Assembly: GCA_963681505.1 (NCBI GenBank)
Contig: OY811989.1
Span: 4,765,835-4,829,834, forward strand
DNA: 64,000 bases
From: Eunapius fragilis
Lineage: Eukaryota; Porifera; Demospongiae; Spongillida; Spongillidae
Reading direction: 5' to 3'
Part shown: piece by piece, positions 31,046-56,266 of the stretch
Numbering within the stretch: the first letter of the stretch is position 1
How the letters are laid out: every line of letters starts with the position of its first letter
Program-made: the position numbers and the translations under genes
Notes under the pieces: model-generated
What the model was told of the DNA's origin: nothing
Seen by the model: the letters and a program-made list of their open reading frames with translations, nothing else
Database searches by the model: none

Positions 31046-31423
31046 TCATTGACACTCTGTACTGAGTTGACAGCTACGTCGCAAAGCATCAGCCAAAGTT
31101 GGTCGACCCCTTGGATCAGGGGCCAGCATGGACTGGACCAGGGACGAGAAGCTCTGTGGCAGTCGCTGGATGTGGGCAGTGGAGGAGCAGAAGGTGTACT
31201 CCAGGGGAGGGATAGTGGACACCTCGTAGGCCCTCTGGTCGAGGCGTCCAGTCTCAAAAGGGTTCCTGTGGCCAGCCAGCTCATAGGCCAGCACCCCTGC
31301 AGACCACACAGGCTGCTTCAGATAGGAGAGGATGCGGTTGGGCCCAGGCCTAGCGTTGAGGATCTCTGGACCCATGTGTGCCTCATTCCCTCCAATCTCC
31401 ATTCCTGTATCACACACACACAC

Positions 31424-31475
<52 letters not shown>

Positions 31476-32597
31476 CTTACAACACACACCCAAATAGGAC
31501 CAGTGAACACCCACCGTGCATATAAGGTGTCTCCATCTTCTCGTTGAGCACTATACCCTTGCCAAAGTCGGCTATCACAACCTTCCCGTTCCTGCTCAGG
31601 AGGAGGTTATCCATCTTGAGGTCCCTGTGGGCCACACAGTGGGACTCCAGGAACACCAAACCTCTCAGCAGGTCTCTGAACCACCCCAGCACATTGCCAG
31701 CCTATAACAAAGGCAGATAGACCCTCCTCCTCAGCCCTTCAACTTTTAGTATAACCCTTGCCTTACAGTGTGGCAAAGGAATTTGGCAGTTATGCATAGA
31801 GAAAATTTAAGCATATACATTGATGTCTAAGATAACTTAGTTTTCATAGCTAGCAACCACTATGATTACAGATAGTTCACTGCCAAATTTTCTCCATGAC
31901 CAAGACTTTAATCCCTCCTCCCCAGCTTTTCACATTACTCCTCCTCCCCAGCCTTTCACATTACTCCTCCTCCCCAGCCCCATACCTGAGGTCCCTTGTT
32001 AGCAACCAGGCCATCCACATGTGCCTTCATGGTCACAGGTAGCTCCTCCAGGAGGAGGAAGAGGGACAGTGACCTGACATGAGGACCCAAACGAGAGAAG
32101 TTAGCATATAGCGCTGGATCAGCTCTATCGTAGAAGAATGCGTGCAGACGGATGATGTTCTCGTGAGGAGGAAGCTGGCACAGTATCTGGTACTCATTGC
32201 GGTGTGTCCTCTGAAGCTAATGACATCATTGGGGAAGGATGTGTGGCATCAAGTAGGAAAGAGGGTGGAGCATAGTGCCTACATTTGAGAAAGTGGACGT
32301 TCCCTGCTGGTAGCTAGGCAACACCTTCATGGCATACACCCGATCGGGGCTGGGAATTCCGCTCCTGGTACACTTAACCCTCAGTACAAGGCCATCTGGT
32401 CCGTTGTCATGGATAATCCCGAGCTGAGGAACAATGCAGAGGATAGCAGATGGCTGGAGAACAGTAATCCAATTAATGCTCACCACATCATAGTTCTCCA
32501 GAGTTGTGGTGTAGAGCATCCTTGTCTCCAACAGCTCAAGCTCCAGCTGTCTTGCTCCGAGGCTGTCGACCTAGTTACCATGGAAGGATAACATCAT

Positions 32598-32629
<32 letters not shown>

Positions 32630-34708
32630 CAACACCACACACACACACACACCAACACCACACACACACACACCACAACCTTTGGTGCAGACTCTTGAAC
32701 CTTCTGCAGCTGACTCTTCAGACTGGAGATCTCAGCATCTTTTCTCTCCACACACTGCTTCATCTTCTGCAGGTCTTCCTCCAGCTTCCTCTGATGCTCA
32801 GGGTTACCTGTACTCACTGCTCTTATGGGAGGACGTGCTGTCAGAGATGCATTTTCAGTTTCCAACAGGCTCATGCGTCTCCTGGTGTCCTCCAATTCTC
32901 CCTCCAACTTCTGCCGCCGCTGTTCTAATTCCTCCACATTTTTCTCTGCTGCCTCCACCTTCATCTCCAACCGTCTGGTCTGCTTCTCGTCTGGTGCAGT
33001 GGACCCTCTACGGTCTGGTGGTGTGTCAGCATAAGTGGTCCTTTGGGTACCCTGCTGCAGTCTAGAGTCCTTGGATTGTTGAGCCAGCCTGTACTCTGGT
33101 ACACTGTCCATAAGCTTCTTCTTCAAGTCCTCTTTGCTCAGACAGTCTGCAGTCGATATTCCCAACTTTGTCATTACCTCCTTGGTGACTTTAATTGGTG
33201 CCACCTCCACATCAATCCTCAACAGCTCTTCCACAAGCTGGGGACGGTTCTGCCTGCGAGCCTCCTCCTCCCTCCTCCTGGCCTCATCCCTTGCCCTTTG
33301 CTCCTCCTCTTCCCTCCTCTTCTTCTCGTCTTCTTCCTTCCTCCTCTCTTCCTCTCTCTCAGCCGCCTCTCTCCTGTTCCTCTCCTCGTACTCCTCCTTC
33401 AACTTCCTCTCCCTCTCAGCTGCCCTTCTGGCCATGGCTTCTGCTAGTCCCCCTGCCAACTCTTCCGCCAGCTGCTTTCCCACCTTCAGTTTCCTCTTCC
33501 TCTCCATCAGCTCTTTGATCACTCCCCGTATGGTACCCTTCTCAACACCCTCCATGATCTCGACCGCACCCTCATACTTGCAACGAGATACTCCAGTCTC
33601 ATGGAACAGTGCAAATACAAAGGTGGGCGTGTAATCGATGCCACCCAGATCCTTACGCAGCTGTTGGTAAGAGCATTAAATTAACACACATACAACAGAT
33701 GAAGGTTACTTCAAATGGAAGGCCCTCTGTATTGCCTTAATGGAAGGCCCTCTGTATTGCCTTAATGGAAGGCCCTCTGTATTGCCTTAATGGAAGGCCC
33801 TCTGTATTGCCTTAATGGAAGGCCCTCTGTATTGCCTTAATGGAAGGCCCTCTGTATTGCCTTAATGGAAGGCCCTCTGTATTGCCTTAATGGAAGGCCC
33901 TCTGTATTGCCTTAATGGAAGGCCCTCTGTATTGCCTTAATGGAAGGCCCTCTGTATTGCCTTAATGGAAGGCCCTCTGTATTGCCTTAATGGAAGGCCC
34001 TCTGTATTGCCTTAATGGAAGGCCCTCTGTATTGCCTATCAGCACCACAAGGCCTGCAATAAAGGGAATACACTTTGTGCTGTCTGTTATGTTAACCTAG
34101 ATGGCTTGAGTCTGGTAAGATCTGCCCACACAGTGACCTAATTCAAGTAGGTGTGTTTAATACCACCATAAAATACTGACTGGAGCCACTGAAGAGGCTG
34201 AACACTTTATGATAGAGGATGATGCTATCTTAGGAGGACCATCTTTGCATACAGTGGTTCTTACTCCTATCTCCCAGTTTAACATAAGGATCACTTCATA
34301 CAGGACAAGTACTGAGAACTTGTGTTGTCCTTGTATATTTCTTCCTTCTTGTTTATTACTAGTTATTGGCAAAGATGTAACGCGCTTCAAGCCCTAGCGA
34401 TGTAAGGTACATGAAATACACTTCTAACGCTCATCAAAATGGCGGACACAATGAAACATTACAATAAATTGCCCTGACTTCCCCTTTCACCAGAGGTGAT
34501 GATTATTTTATCTCTTCTTTTACAATATACACACACGCACACGCACACACTCACACACCGAACTGTCCGGAACAATGACAGCTTTGCACAAACCATTGTA
34601 TATGCGCATAGGCGTAGGAACCGGGGGGGGGCAGAGGGGGCCTTGGCACCCCCAATCTTGGGCAATATGTATATAAAGTACGCTGAATTTATATTGGACA
34701 CACCCTTT

Positions 34709-34742
<34 letters not shown>

Positions 34743-35072
34743 CTTGTTTAAGTTCCTACGCTTCTGGTATGTCACCCTAACCTCCGGAAATGTGAATCCA
34801 TCTTCGATTGATGCCCTGAAGAACCCGATCCCGCCGAATTCGCGGGCAATGTTAACAAAAACTTTCTGCATTCTCAAACAGTTCGGATTTTTATCTTCCG
34901 TTATTTCTACCGCAACCACGTGGTTGTCTTTCTCGCACAGTTCTTTCACTGCCTTCCACGAGAGAGGGCTCCTCTGTAAGACGAATACATTTTCCGGCAG
35001 CTTTTCTCTGGCTGCTTCTCGCGCCAGACCCTCCATGATTGCTTGGGTCAACAGCAAATCAAACACAGACAT
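31046..35072 (-). CDS. PINK1-like Ser/Thr kinase with thioredoxin-like N-terminus
   Basis: Exons: 34782-35072, 32680-33660, 32484-32570, 32283-32423, 31986-32216, 31515-31701, 31046-31404; in-frame, 758 residues. Residues 1-~140 form a thioredoxin-like fold: NPNC stands where CGPC is expected, followed by YTPTFVFALF with the cis-Pro position. Residues ~150-420 are a highly charged coiled coil with a CLSKEDLKKKL segment. The kinase domain starts ~449: VYAMK (Lys486), RNEYQIL (Glu508), HRDLKMDN (Asp604), DFG (Asp622), GGNEAHMGPEILNARPGP. The GGN..MxPE..xARPGP block is characteristic of PINK1. No mitochondrial targeting peptide is seen, and QPVWSAG lacks the usual helix-F Asp. It is probably cytosolic; substrates are unknown. 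Intron 1 carries a 25-bp satellite and a MITE. Confidence 0.85.
32600..32674. repeat. (CA)n with ACCA interruptions
   Basis: CA dinucleotide run broken by ACCAACACC blocks, in kinase intron 2 just downstream (minus sense) of the coiled-coil exon donor. Confidence 0.9.
33716..34036. repeat. 25-bp minisatellite x13 in kinase intron 1
   Basis: About thirteen perfect copies of TGGAAGGCCCTCTGTATTGC plus CTTAA. The sequence identity between units is essentially complete, which points to recent expansion. Confidence 0.97.
34610..34762. mobile_element. Small MITE with GCGTAGGAAC ends and poly-G/poly-C arms
   Basis: Ends GCGTAGGAACC and GTTCCTACGC are inverted, with a G run near 34623-34631 and a C run near 34712-34739. 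The right end lies about 20 bp from the first exon's donor in the kinase gene. Target duplication not resolved. Confidence 0.6.
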
Positions 35073-35761
35073 GATGAGCTATTTCTCAAGCGGGGAGCTG
35101 GGTTGCACTAATTGTTGACCTCCTTGTTCGGTTTCGGTTCATGCATATGCATGTTGAAATTTTAAATCACGTGTTGTAAAAATATTTGCCATAACCATTA
35201 ATTGGTTATTAAATTGCTAAAGTGAGTACATGTACGAACTTTTCTCTCAGGTCCAGCGATATGTTATCATATCGTGAAATGATAGCATATCTGAATAGCC
35301 CACAGTGAGAAATCATAGTTTTAGAAACTCAGCCTTTTTAATTTTCCTTTGTTTATACATACACATGTTTAATATAGGAAAGTAAACGGCACGGTAAGAT
35401 AATGGATAATTAGGGCATGCACAAACCAAGGACTCATTATTTACAATACGAGTCCATGCATGATTAGATTCCGTTGTTATTTTGTTGTTCATGCGTAACC
35501 TAGCAAGATGGTTTGTTATCGCTCATGACGTAAATTCTCCCGACCAGGTGGACGAGTTGCATGTGACGTCACGCGGTTTACATCATGTGTATTGTTGCAT
35601 AATGCTGGGCACGAGAAAATCGAGAGCGAACGACGTTTATGAATAGGACATAGGACTTACCTGTATATAGTTATATTCATGTAATGGGTAACATAATAAT
35701 ACCTTATTTTTTAAATTACAACTATAAATTACTTTAATGATTAAAAATGCTTCTGGTGTCT
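35073..35761. other. 5' flank of the kinase gene
   Basis: AT-rich, no gene. A small palindrome TAACCATTAATTGGTTA is near 35191-35207. No TATA box placed convincingly for the minus-strand gene. Confidence 0.4.
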
Positions 35762-36646
35762 GCTCATCTTCTTGCAAGCTGAATCCATCAAGAATTTTGA
35801 TGAACTTGTCTCCTCTGATGATGCCTTAGTGTTGGATCATCTTGATGTTGTGATGCACCAAAGATCTCTGTGTGGTAAAATTGAAGATCATGATTTACGT
35901 GTGTTACTTGATAAGGTCTCCTTGCCTGACAAAGCATGTCTGCTTTCCATTTCTTCGCCACATGCAGCTGCTTGGCTCTCTGTGATTCCTTCCCTCAGGC
36001 TCAATCTCCAACTTGAACCTGCTGAGTTTCAGATTGCTGTGAAGTGGTGGTTGGGCATTGCTGTTAGTTTGCTCCTTTTGCCCATCTCATGCTTTGGACC
36101 CTTTAGGCCACCATGCCTTAACATGCAAGCATGGAGGAGATGTGGTGTCGCGGCACAACAGGCTCAGGGATGTCCTCTTAGAATCTTGCTGACAGGCCTG
36201 TTTGGGTCCTCAAGTTGAAGCAGGAAGTGGTTTGGGGCATGAAGGACATAGAACACGGCCAGCAGACATCCTTATCCCTCATTGGGATTTGGGCAAACCA
36301 GCAGCTCTAAATCTGACTGTCACATCTACGCTAAATTCAAGTACGTTAATGGAAGCGGGTGTGACAAGTGGATCTGCAGCTCTGGCAGCTGAGGTGCGCA
36401 ATGCTAATGATGTGAAGTGCTCAGAGCTAGGCTGGACATGTATCCCCATAGCAGTGGAGACTTATGGGTGCTGGGGTGCAGAAGCCATGCAAACTTTATC
36501 ACGCCTTGCCTCTCGCCTAGCCACCAGGGGAAATTGCTCCAAGTCCCATGCTACCTGTCTATTGTATGGCAGGCTTAGCATGACTTTGATGCGAGCCAAT
36601 GCAAAGGCACTCCTGTCTCGAGCAGGATCATTTGTGGAAGATCCGT
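35762..36646 (+). mobile_element. Retrotransposon C-terminal fragment with endonuclease-like region
   Basis: Across two frames the plus strand encodes AAWLSVIPSLRLNL, EPAEFQIAVKWWLG, a broken Cys/His region (LDPLGHHALTC and GGDVV in the alternative frame), then RPADILIPHWDLGKPAALNL, VTSTLNSSTLMEAGVTSGSA, CSELGWTCIPIAVETYG and RLASRLATR. I recall this block from the C-terminal part of reverse-transcriptase polyproteins in sponges and corals. The RPAD...D-like arrangement fits a restriction-like endonuclease as in R2-type LINEs. A frameshift and a stop near 36192 break it. No RT core is present. Confidence 0.65.
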
Positions 36647-37268
36647 AGAACTTATTGTAATATTAGTCCTTTTGTTTGTAATGTATTTGTGTAATGTGCT
36701 TTATAATATTTTTTTCTAATATGAAACAGAGGAATTATAAATAACTCTAGACACAGTATATAACTACACTACATCTAAAACTAAACCAGCGCTCACCCAA
36801 GAATGGATGTAGCATTGCCTCTCGTACCGCAACAAATTAAAAATATGAACACATTACATTATGATCATTGTAGGTATTGCACAAGCACAGATACAAGTAT
36901 GCCACAAACACCCCTTGTTGCATCAGATATGTGAGGATGCATCCACACTAGTGACGTCCCAAACAAGGCCATGCCCTGAATTCCATGTGGCAGAGAATTT
37001 AATCAGTTGTTAAAAAACAATGTATGATTCGTTAATTTAAATAATTTATTTATTTATTTATATTTTTGCTGTGGTCATCCAGAAGGGATACGACCTATCA
37101 TGGTTGGAGCCACATGAGCTGTTGTAGCATGAGCCAAGGGATACCATCCAAAAACCCTTGTTCATGGGCTCAAGCACCTTAGCTTTTCTTGTAATGTATT
37201 TAGTTCTTTCGATAATGGATGATTTGCACACATGCAGGATATAACGGTCGTCAAAATACAGGAAGCTA
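36647..37268. other. Intergenic; FAM114A 3' flank
   Basis: AT-rich, no gene seen. TTTATTTATTTATTTATA at 37045-37062 gives tandem AATAAA hexamers on the minus strand about 210 bp past the FAM114A stop, a likely poly(A) signal. Confidence 0.5.
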
Positions 37269-41942
<4,674 letters not shown>

Positions 41943-42019
41943 TGTCACATTTCGCCATGCATGTATGTATATTAAGTGTCAGTGTAGTGACGCAAGGGTT
42001 AACACCCAAAATCAAGTGT
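41943..42019. promoter_or_regulatory. Head-to-head promoter FAM114A / ZMAT2
   Basis: Only 77 bp separate the FAM114A start codon (41942, minus) from the proposed ZMAT2 start codon (42020, plus), so both 5' UTRs and core promoters must share this stretch or overlap. It contains TGACGCAA, close to a CRE/ATF half-site, at about 41989-41996. No TATA box is evident. Confidence 0.75.
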
Positions 42020-50231
<8,212 letters not shown>

Positions 50232-51095
50232 TACCAATGAACTGTCATGCTTGTTGTACTGCATCTGTGTACTGTGCAATTGTATGTGGGGGGGAAAAAA
50301 AATTCTTTTTTTTTTTCAATAGGAAGTAGTGGATACACAGGTTAAATAAGATAATGATTACAATAGGACAATGGCATAATGATGGTGCCATATATTAAAT
50401 AAGACAATTGTGATGATTGTGATGCAATGACCTGGGTTGTCATAAAAATAGCAGACCCAGTTGGAGGTGTTCAAAAGTGTCAAATGGTTAGACTGGTCAC
50501 AAGAATATTTCAGAATCATTGGAAAACATTGTGGAGAAGTTGCTTTGACTTTCTTGTGCAGCGCTTCGAAATACCCTGTGGGGGGTGGAAGGGAGGATGA
50601 ACTAAAACACTGCATCATGCAGTGTCTCCTGGAGAGCAACCAGGTGCACACAATAGGCAGCATTGAGACAGTTGGCTCATTGCTAGTGCCGGACTGATTG
50701 AGCCAACTGTAGCAGCTGCTGAACAAACAACAACAGTGCCGCAAGTACGTGATTTTACCTCCTGTGCAAAGAGCCTTCTTCATGCTGGTCAAGGGGTAGC
50801 AGTGGTACAAACATCTCACACACAACAGTTTGAGAGAGAGATCCAGAACCCTATGAAAGGTGACATCCAACATAGTCACAAATGGAATGTTCAGCAGGCT
50901 CTTACATTTCTTTGCACACCTCCTCCACTCTTCATCCTCCTCACCCCTGCACACACACCAATCCCCCTCCCACTTTACATAAACACTCCAAACCTCTAAA
51001 CTAACAACCAACACAGGCCAGAATCTTTGTCACCCCTTACAAAAACACTTTACACAAACTCCTCAGCACAAGCATAAAATATTAACCCCTTTCAC
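50232..51095. other. ZMAT2 3' flank and possible minus-strand exons
   Basis: A T run lies near 50307-50316. On the minus strand, stretches at about 50700-50640 (SAAATVGSISPALAM, after TTGTTCAG) and 50579-50500 (QESQSNFSTMFSNDSEIFL then a stop, after CCCCCACAG) could be terminal exons of the unknown minus-strand gene to the right. Frame linkage was not established. Confidence 0.25.
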
Positions 51096-52382
51096 CTTAT
51101 CAAGCGATAGCTGGGCAGTGGCCTCTGGGCCCCAGGCCTCTTTAGTTGCAATGCCCTCTACCGTAACAGCAGTATCCATGCTGCCCTCGCCAAGGGGCTG
51201 CAAACCAGCTATGTCCACGGCAGCATCACTCCTCCTCCAGTCTCTGCATACCCTGGACCTTCTACTGGGACGCGGGCTTTTCTGACTTTGCTGTTGTTGA
51301 CCGGCCTGCTCGTTCACCTGAGACGGATGTTGCACAGCGTGTTTGCTGTCGTGTGACATCACCACAGGGGGAGGTGGTGCCCTTACCTCCTCAAAATCGC
51401 ACGACATCAACAGGAGGGAGGGCGGCGACCTCCTTATGGCATCACGTGACGGCACAGGAAGTGGAGGTGTTCCGCATGTGGCATCACGTGACAACGGAGG
51501 CAAAGGATGTGTTCCTTTCTCACGGCTGTGCGGCACGGCCTTCTGTTCTTGTCGCTCATCACAGCTGTGCACAGTGACCACATGGCTGGTTCCACTTAAG
51601 GCTTCAATACCACTTAACCCACTATCCACCCCGGCTTCTGCAGACATTGAGTTGGGGTCCGTTGCGTTACCATGTTTGGGGGACGTCCCATAAGCAGGTT
51701 CAGCCAGAGAACCTGAAAGAATGTCCAAACTTCATCCCAAGTCCCCCAGGCTTATTCCATGACAGATTCCCACCCAGGTCCCTAGACCAATATCTCCCCC
51801 CCCCCCCCCCCCCCCTTCCCAAGGCTGATCCCACCATATACCTCACAGTCCCCACGTCAATTACAACTACCTTCACATGGCTGGCCACTTAACAGGCTTT
51901 TGCTACAGTCATCCGCAGGTTTATTACCAGACTGAGCTTCAACACCAGGGTGGTCATGGACCCAACCATCACCACTTCCACTCTGCTGCACCACACTATC
52001 AGGACTGCTGTCTGCTGGAGCATCCCAAAGAGATCCAGGTGGTGGTGTTGCCGAGCTCCAGACAGGACAGTGGACTCTAAATGGAGTATTTGGTGTCAGT
52101 TCAGATAAGGGACAGCCTTTGGTAACAAGATGCTTAGAACAAGCATTGACCTGAGGAGAGGGGGGGACTCAGCTACACTTGACAAAGAGCTGGATATCCT
52201 CTCACCTCAGAGCATTTTGGGACATCCAGTTCGTGCAAGAGACCTGTAGTTGGTGACTTTCTAGGCTTCTCTGTCTGCCACATGTCACAATGATGAACTA
52301 AGAGCAAACAAAGATTGATGACTACCTTTGGTTCTTTGACATCACCGCCAAGCTTCCCACCTTTCTTCTGGGCCAGCTCAGG

Positions 52383-52384
<2 letters not shown>
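51096..52384 (-). CDS. Candidate exons of an unrecognised disordered protein
   Basis: Three minus-strand open segments are bounded by plausible splice sites: 52326-52384 (PELAQKKGGKLGGDVKEPK), 52206-52270 (EKPRKSPTTGLLHELDVPKC, donor GAG|GTGAGA) and 51096-51712 (SLAEPAYGTSPKHGN..., rich in Ser, Pro, Arg; includes SPRPSRRSRVCRDWRRSDAA). Between them 51880-52080 may hold another exon, but two frames compete. Composition suggests an intrinsically disordered nuclear protein. A possible first exon is at 56267-56408. No family recognised. Confidence 0.35.
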
Positions 52385-52386
<2 letters not shown>

Positions 52387-52475
<89 letters not shown>

Positions 52476-52610
52476 CGTGTGTGTGTGTGTGTGTGTGCGT
52501 GTGTGTGTGCATGCGTGTGTGCATATATGTGTGCGTATGTATGTGTGTGTGCGTGTGTGTGTGTGCGTGTGTGTGTGTGTGCGTGTGTGTGCACGTGTGT
52601 GTGTGTGTGA
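52387..52610. repeat. (GT)n run with GC interruptions
   Basis: About 220 bases of GT dinucleotides with scattered GC, AT and TAT interruptions; cysteine/valine-type frames across it are artefacts. It directly precedes (minus sense) the acceptor of the candidate exon at 52326-52384. Confidence 0.97.
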
Positions 52611-54240
52611 CAGAGGTCAGCACCTTATCACAAAGTCACAACAGCAGCATCATCACACAGACACACAGACTTCATGTGCAAACCCAACACTGCTGCACCA
52701 ATCAAATTGAAGCCCCCCCCCTCCCAAAGTTGGCATGCGCAAATCAACTGCTACTTACCACCATGACAACATGCACACCAAGCACACACCCTACACGCTG
52801 CACGAAACATAAATGCAGATGAAGTGGGCTTTTAGGCCCCTATCTGGCCTCTGGTTGCCATGCCTGCCCACCCGATCTAAATTCCCTTAGTCTGTTGTTG
52901 GCCCTCATCACACCATAAATAGAGAAGCTTCGCAATCAGATTCCCCATCAAGTTTCAACGGGTAAAAGAATAACTGGCGCACAACGTGATAACCTAAGAG
53001 TTTTCTCCAATCAAGTTGTGTGCATACAAAGACTTTTACAGCACAGAGCAAAATGGAAGAGATGTAATATGATGCACGCAATCTTGCACAGATACAAATA
53101 TAATTAATTGGAGGGGCCAACTCCCTCGCTTGAGTACACATTCCCCCCCCCCCCCCCCCTCCCCCCACTCTCCCAATTTTTTAAATTGGTGTTCGCAGGT
53201 AGTTCAATCAACAATGGCACAATACGCAAGGTGTAATGCAAGCACACACACACACACACCACCAACCACAACCCAATTCATTACCCCTGTCCTTCACCCT
53301 ACAGAGAGCAACAATGACATCAATGAACAAATAGGTGTTTACCAGGTTCCCTTTCACTAGGACACTGGCACTTTTAACTAATCTTTTTATTGCACATGAG
53401 GAAGGCTAATTAAATTAGGCAATGGAGAAGGTGTTCTATTTGTTGTGGTTTTAAAAAATTTTTCAAGCAAGCCAAGTATAAGCCACATGATTATAACATT
53501 GGGTAGCTGCAAAGCTATACAAGTTTATAATTGATCACCAAAACATGAACTTTTTATGTTATCATCACATGTAAGTACATGTAACAATCTTTTTGTGTGT
53601 GTGTGCATTGTGCGTGCGTGGGCATGTGTATTTTGTGCGTGGTGCTTGTGTGTGTGTTTTGAGTGTGTGTGCATGTTTTGTGTGCGTGGTGTTTGTGTGC
53701 GTATTATGTGTATGAATGAGCTTGTGTGTGTGCTGTATACGCGTATTGTAAGCATAGTTATTAAACAAACATGTTGCTGCTAGACACGGACGTACTAAAT
53801 GTACGATGAGCCCACCAAACAAACACAGATGAGCGCGCGCACACACACAAGAGTGATTAGAATGGGCAGCCGCTTGCACAGCCCCATCCATCCTTGGTTC
53901 GTTTTGTTCTGCCATTCACTTTGTTCCCTCCACCTAATCACACACACATACACACACACATACACACACATACACACCCCACCACACAACACGCCCTGTG
54001 CGGACTCTTGAAAGCATGGAAATGCAGAAAGTGAGATCTAAAAAGTCCCCACCAAATCTCCAACCATCTGTTTAGTCTTTCATCGATTTCACAACTGTAT
54101 AATTATATTCTGCGGGTTGTTGGTTTGGCGGACCCCCATGAATACAGTGTGTGGCTTCTCTGTCTCTGAGGAATGTGACCACAAAGATAAGGGTCATCTC
54201 AGCTCAGCTATCCAGGCGTTTCTGTATGCAAACGTAATGT
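52611..54240. other. Repeat-rich stretch, no gene assigned
   Basis: Contains poly-C at 53143-53166, CA runs at 53246-53260 and 53938-53978, and a GT-rich block at 53593-53740. Isolated splice-like pairs occur (for example minus strand 52765-52805; plus strand 54150-54235 encoding CDHKDKGHLSSAIQAFLYAN before GTAATG), but none joins to a recognised protein. Confidence 0.4.
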
Positions 54241-54254
54241 GTATGTGTGTGTCT

Positions 54255-54465
54255 ATGCAGGGTCATTGCCCCCCTCTGGTGGTATGCAGGGTCATTGCCC
54301 CCTCTGGTGGTATGCAGAGTTATTGCCCCCCTCTAGTGGTATGCAGGGTCATTGCCCCCCTCTGGTGGTATGCAGAGTTATTGCCCCCCTCTGGTGGTAT
54401 GCAGGGTCATTGCCCCCCTTTAGTGGTATGCAGGGGGTCATTGCCCCCCCCCCCCCCCCCCCTGG
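54255..54465. repeat. 28-bp minisatellite x7 ending in a poly-C run
   Basis: Units of GGTCATTGCCCCCCTCTGGT plus GGTATGCA; the final unit expands its C run to about eighteen. Confidence 0.93.
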
Positions 54466-54539
54466 TGGTACACAGCTCTCGGTCACTGAGAGTCTTCTGA
54501 TCCCTTATAAGTGTCCATTTTTAACTGGAAGTTATGCAG

Positions 54540-54545
54540 ATGTGT

Positions 54546-54604
<59 letters not shown>

Positions 54605-54733
54605 GTGTGTGTGTTGTGTGTGTGTGTTATGTGCGTGCTGTGCTTGTATAGTGCAGCGTTTGAAGTGCCATCCCGTGTGCACAAATAACCCCTGGGATAA
54701 CAATGAATGTGTAAGTGTGCGCACAAATATGTG

Positions 54734-54822
<89 letters not shown>
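54540..54822. repeat. GT run followed by CA run
   Basis: GT repeats (54541-54630) and CA repeats (54737-54822) are 100 bp apart and complementary, so the pair could form a large hairpin. Also GT at 54969-54992. Confidence 0.95.
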
Positions 54823-54823
<1 letters not shown>

Positions 54824-55067
54824 TGCAAATGTGTACACACGCACACACAACTAACAGTGTACATGTACGGTGAGTGCATTAGTTCGGTACGTGAAGGGTT
54901 AAGAGTTAAGGCACAAGGTCTATGAGAATAGGTCTGCGAGCATTAGGAAGCCTTGTACAGAAATGTTTGAGTGTGTGTGTGTGTGTGTGTGTGGAGGGAG
55001 AGGGTGAATTTATCATGGATCATTGTGCAATAGTAAGATTTATGACTATCACCCTCCCATTATCACC

Positions 55068-55235
55068 CCTCATGCGACCCCTATCACACCCCTCATGCGA
55101 CCCCTATCACACCCCTCATGCGACCCCTATCACACCCCTCATGCGACCCCTATCACACCCCTCATGCGACCCCTATCACACCCCTCATGCGACCCCTATC
55201 ACACCCCTCATGCGACCCCTATCACACCCCTCCTA
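55068..55235. repeat. 23-bp minisatellite x7
   Basis: Tandem CATGCGACCCCTATCACACC plus CCT, nearly perfect. Confidence 0.95.
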
Positions 55236-55571
55236 CCACTTCCCTCATATCATATCACCCCCTCATGTGACCACCACCTTATAACCATATATAATGGCAA
55301 TGCAGCACCAAATCAATAAAACCTCTCCTTGGTACAGATGGCAAACTGCACTTATGCTGTTCGGATGCTATGTACTCCCATACAAGGAGTGTGTGTGTAT
55401 GTTGCACAAAGTGAATGACATGACATGCAACACACTAGATGAATGATGTGACATGGGGGGGTGGAGGGGGCATCATCACATGATTTGCGCTACAAGCAAT
55501 GTTTGAATGACAAAGCATGGCATCACATGATGTCCATTGACATACTGCAAAAGTGATTGACAAAACTAAAT

Positions 55572-55739
55572 AGTGGGGGGGGGGAGGGGGGGGGGGGACC
55601 TAAAGGTACTAAGGGGGCTATATCACAGCAATTCAGCAGCCTGAATCCCCCCCCCCCCCTCCGTGCAGACTGGATACATGTGAAGACAATATTTAACAGT
55701 GGATGGTACCATAAATTGCATGTCTCCAGTCCACACACT

Positions 55740-55776
<37 letters not shown>
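55572..55776. repeat. Poly-G / poly-C / poly-G cluster
   Basis: G runs at 55575-55598 and 55740-55775 and a C run at 55648-55660. The 36-base G run is one of the longest homopolymers in the window and could form G-quadruplexes. 55777-56266 shows no clear gene. Confidence 0.9.
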
Positions 55777-55778
<2 letters not shown>

Positions 55779-56266
55779 ATATTCGGGCATACACACCATG
55801 AACCCCAAATGAGGTCATCACACAAACATGAATACACTTGGGGGTAGTACCACTTAATTGTCCCATGCAGAATGGTAGGTGCTCTGAGCTGTGTTCACAC
55901 CACACAACTTCCATACATATAAGAGGTTGCAAATGTTTAGTTACCAATGGCGCAAAGAACCTAATACATGTATACGCTCAAGAGAAATGGTGTGTATGTG
56001 TGTGTCTGTGTGTGTGTGTGCATGTGTACTCAGTGACAAGCCACTAATACTGACAGCTGCCAACCCACAATAGTCTGGTATGACAGACAAGTAACCTGAT
56101 CTAATTAATACTCTGGCCACTAGGTTTGCAAGAACCCACTTCTGTGCATAGCTGCTAGCAGTGACCAAACTTCAACTTATAGTTACAATATATACGGCGC
56201 TTGAATAGCGCACACAAGCCACGTGCACGTGTTAATATTACTTAACGGACTTCAGCACTCCCTAAC

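Noticed and set aside
31046-35072. Orthologue of mitochondrial PINK1
   Set aside because: The kinase signature is PINK1-like, but the N-terminus is thioredoxin/coiled coil without a targeting peptide, so only a PINK1-like name is given.
52315-52822. Cys/Val-rich and His/Thr-rich frames
   Set aside because: Translations of GT/CA dinucleotide runs; the same applies at 31380-31470, 43750-43905, 54540-54850 and 62016-62182.
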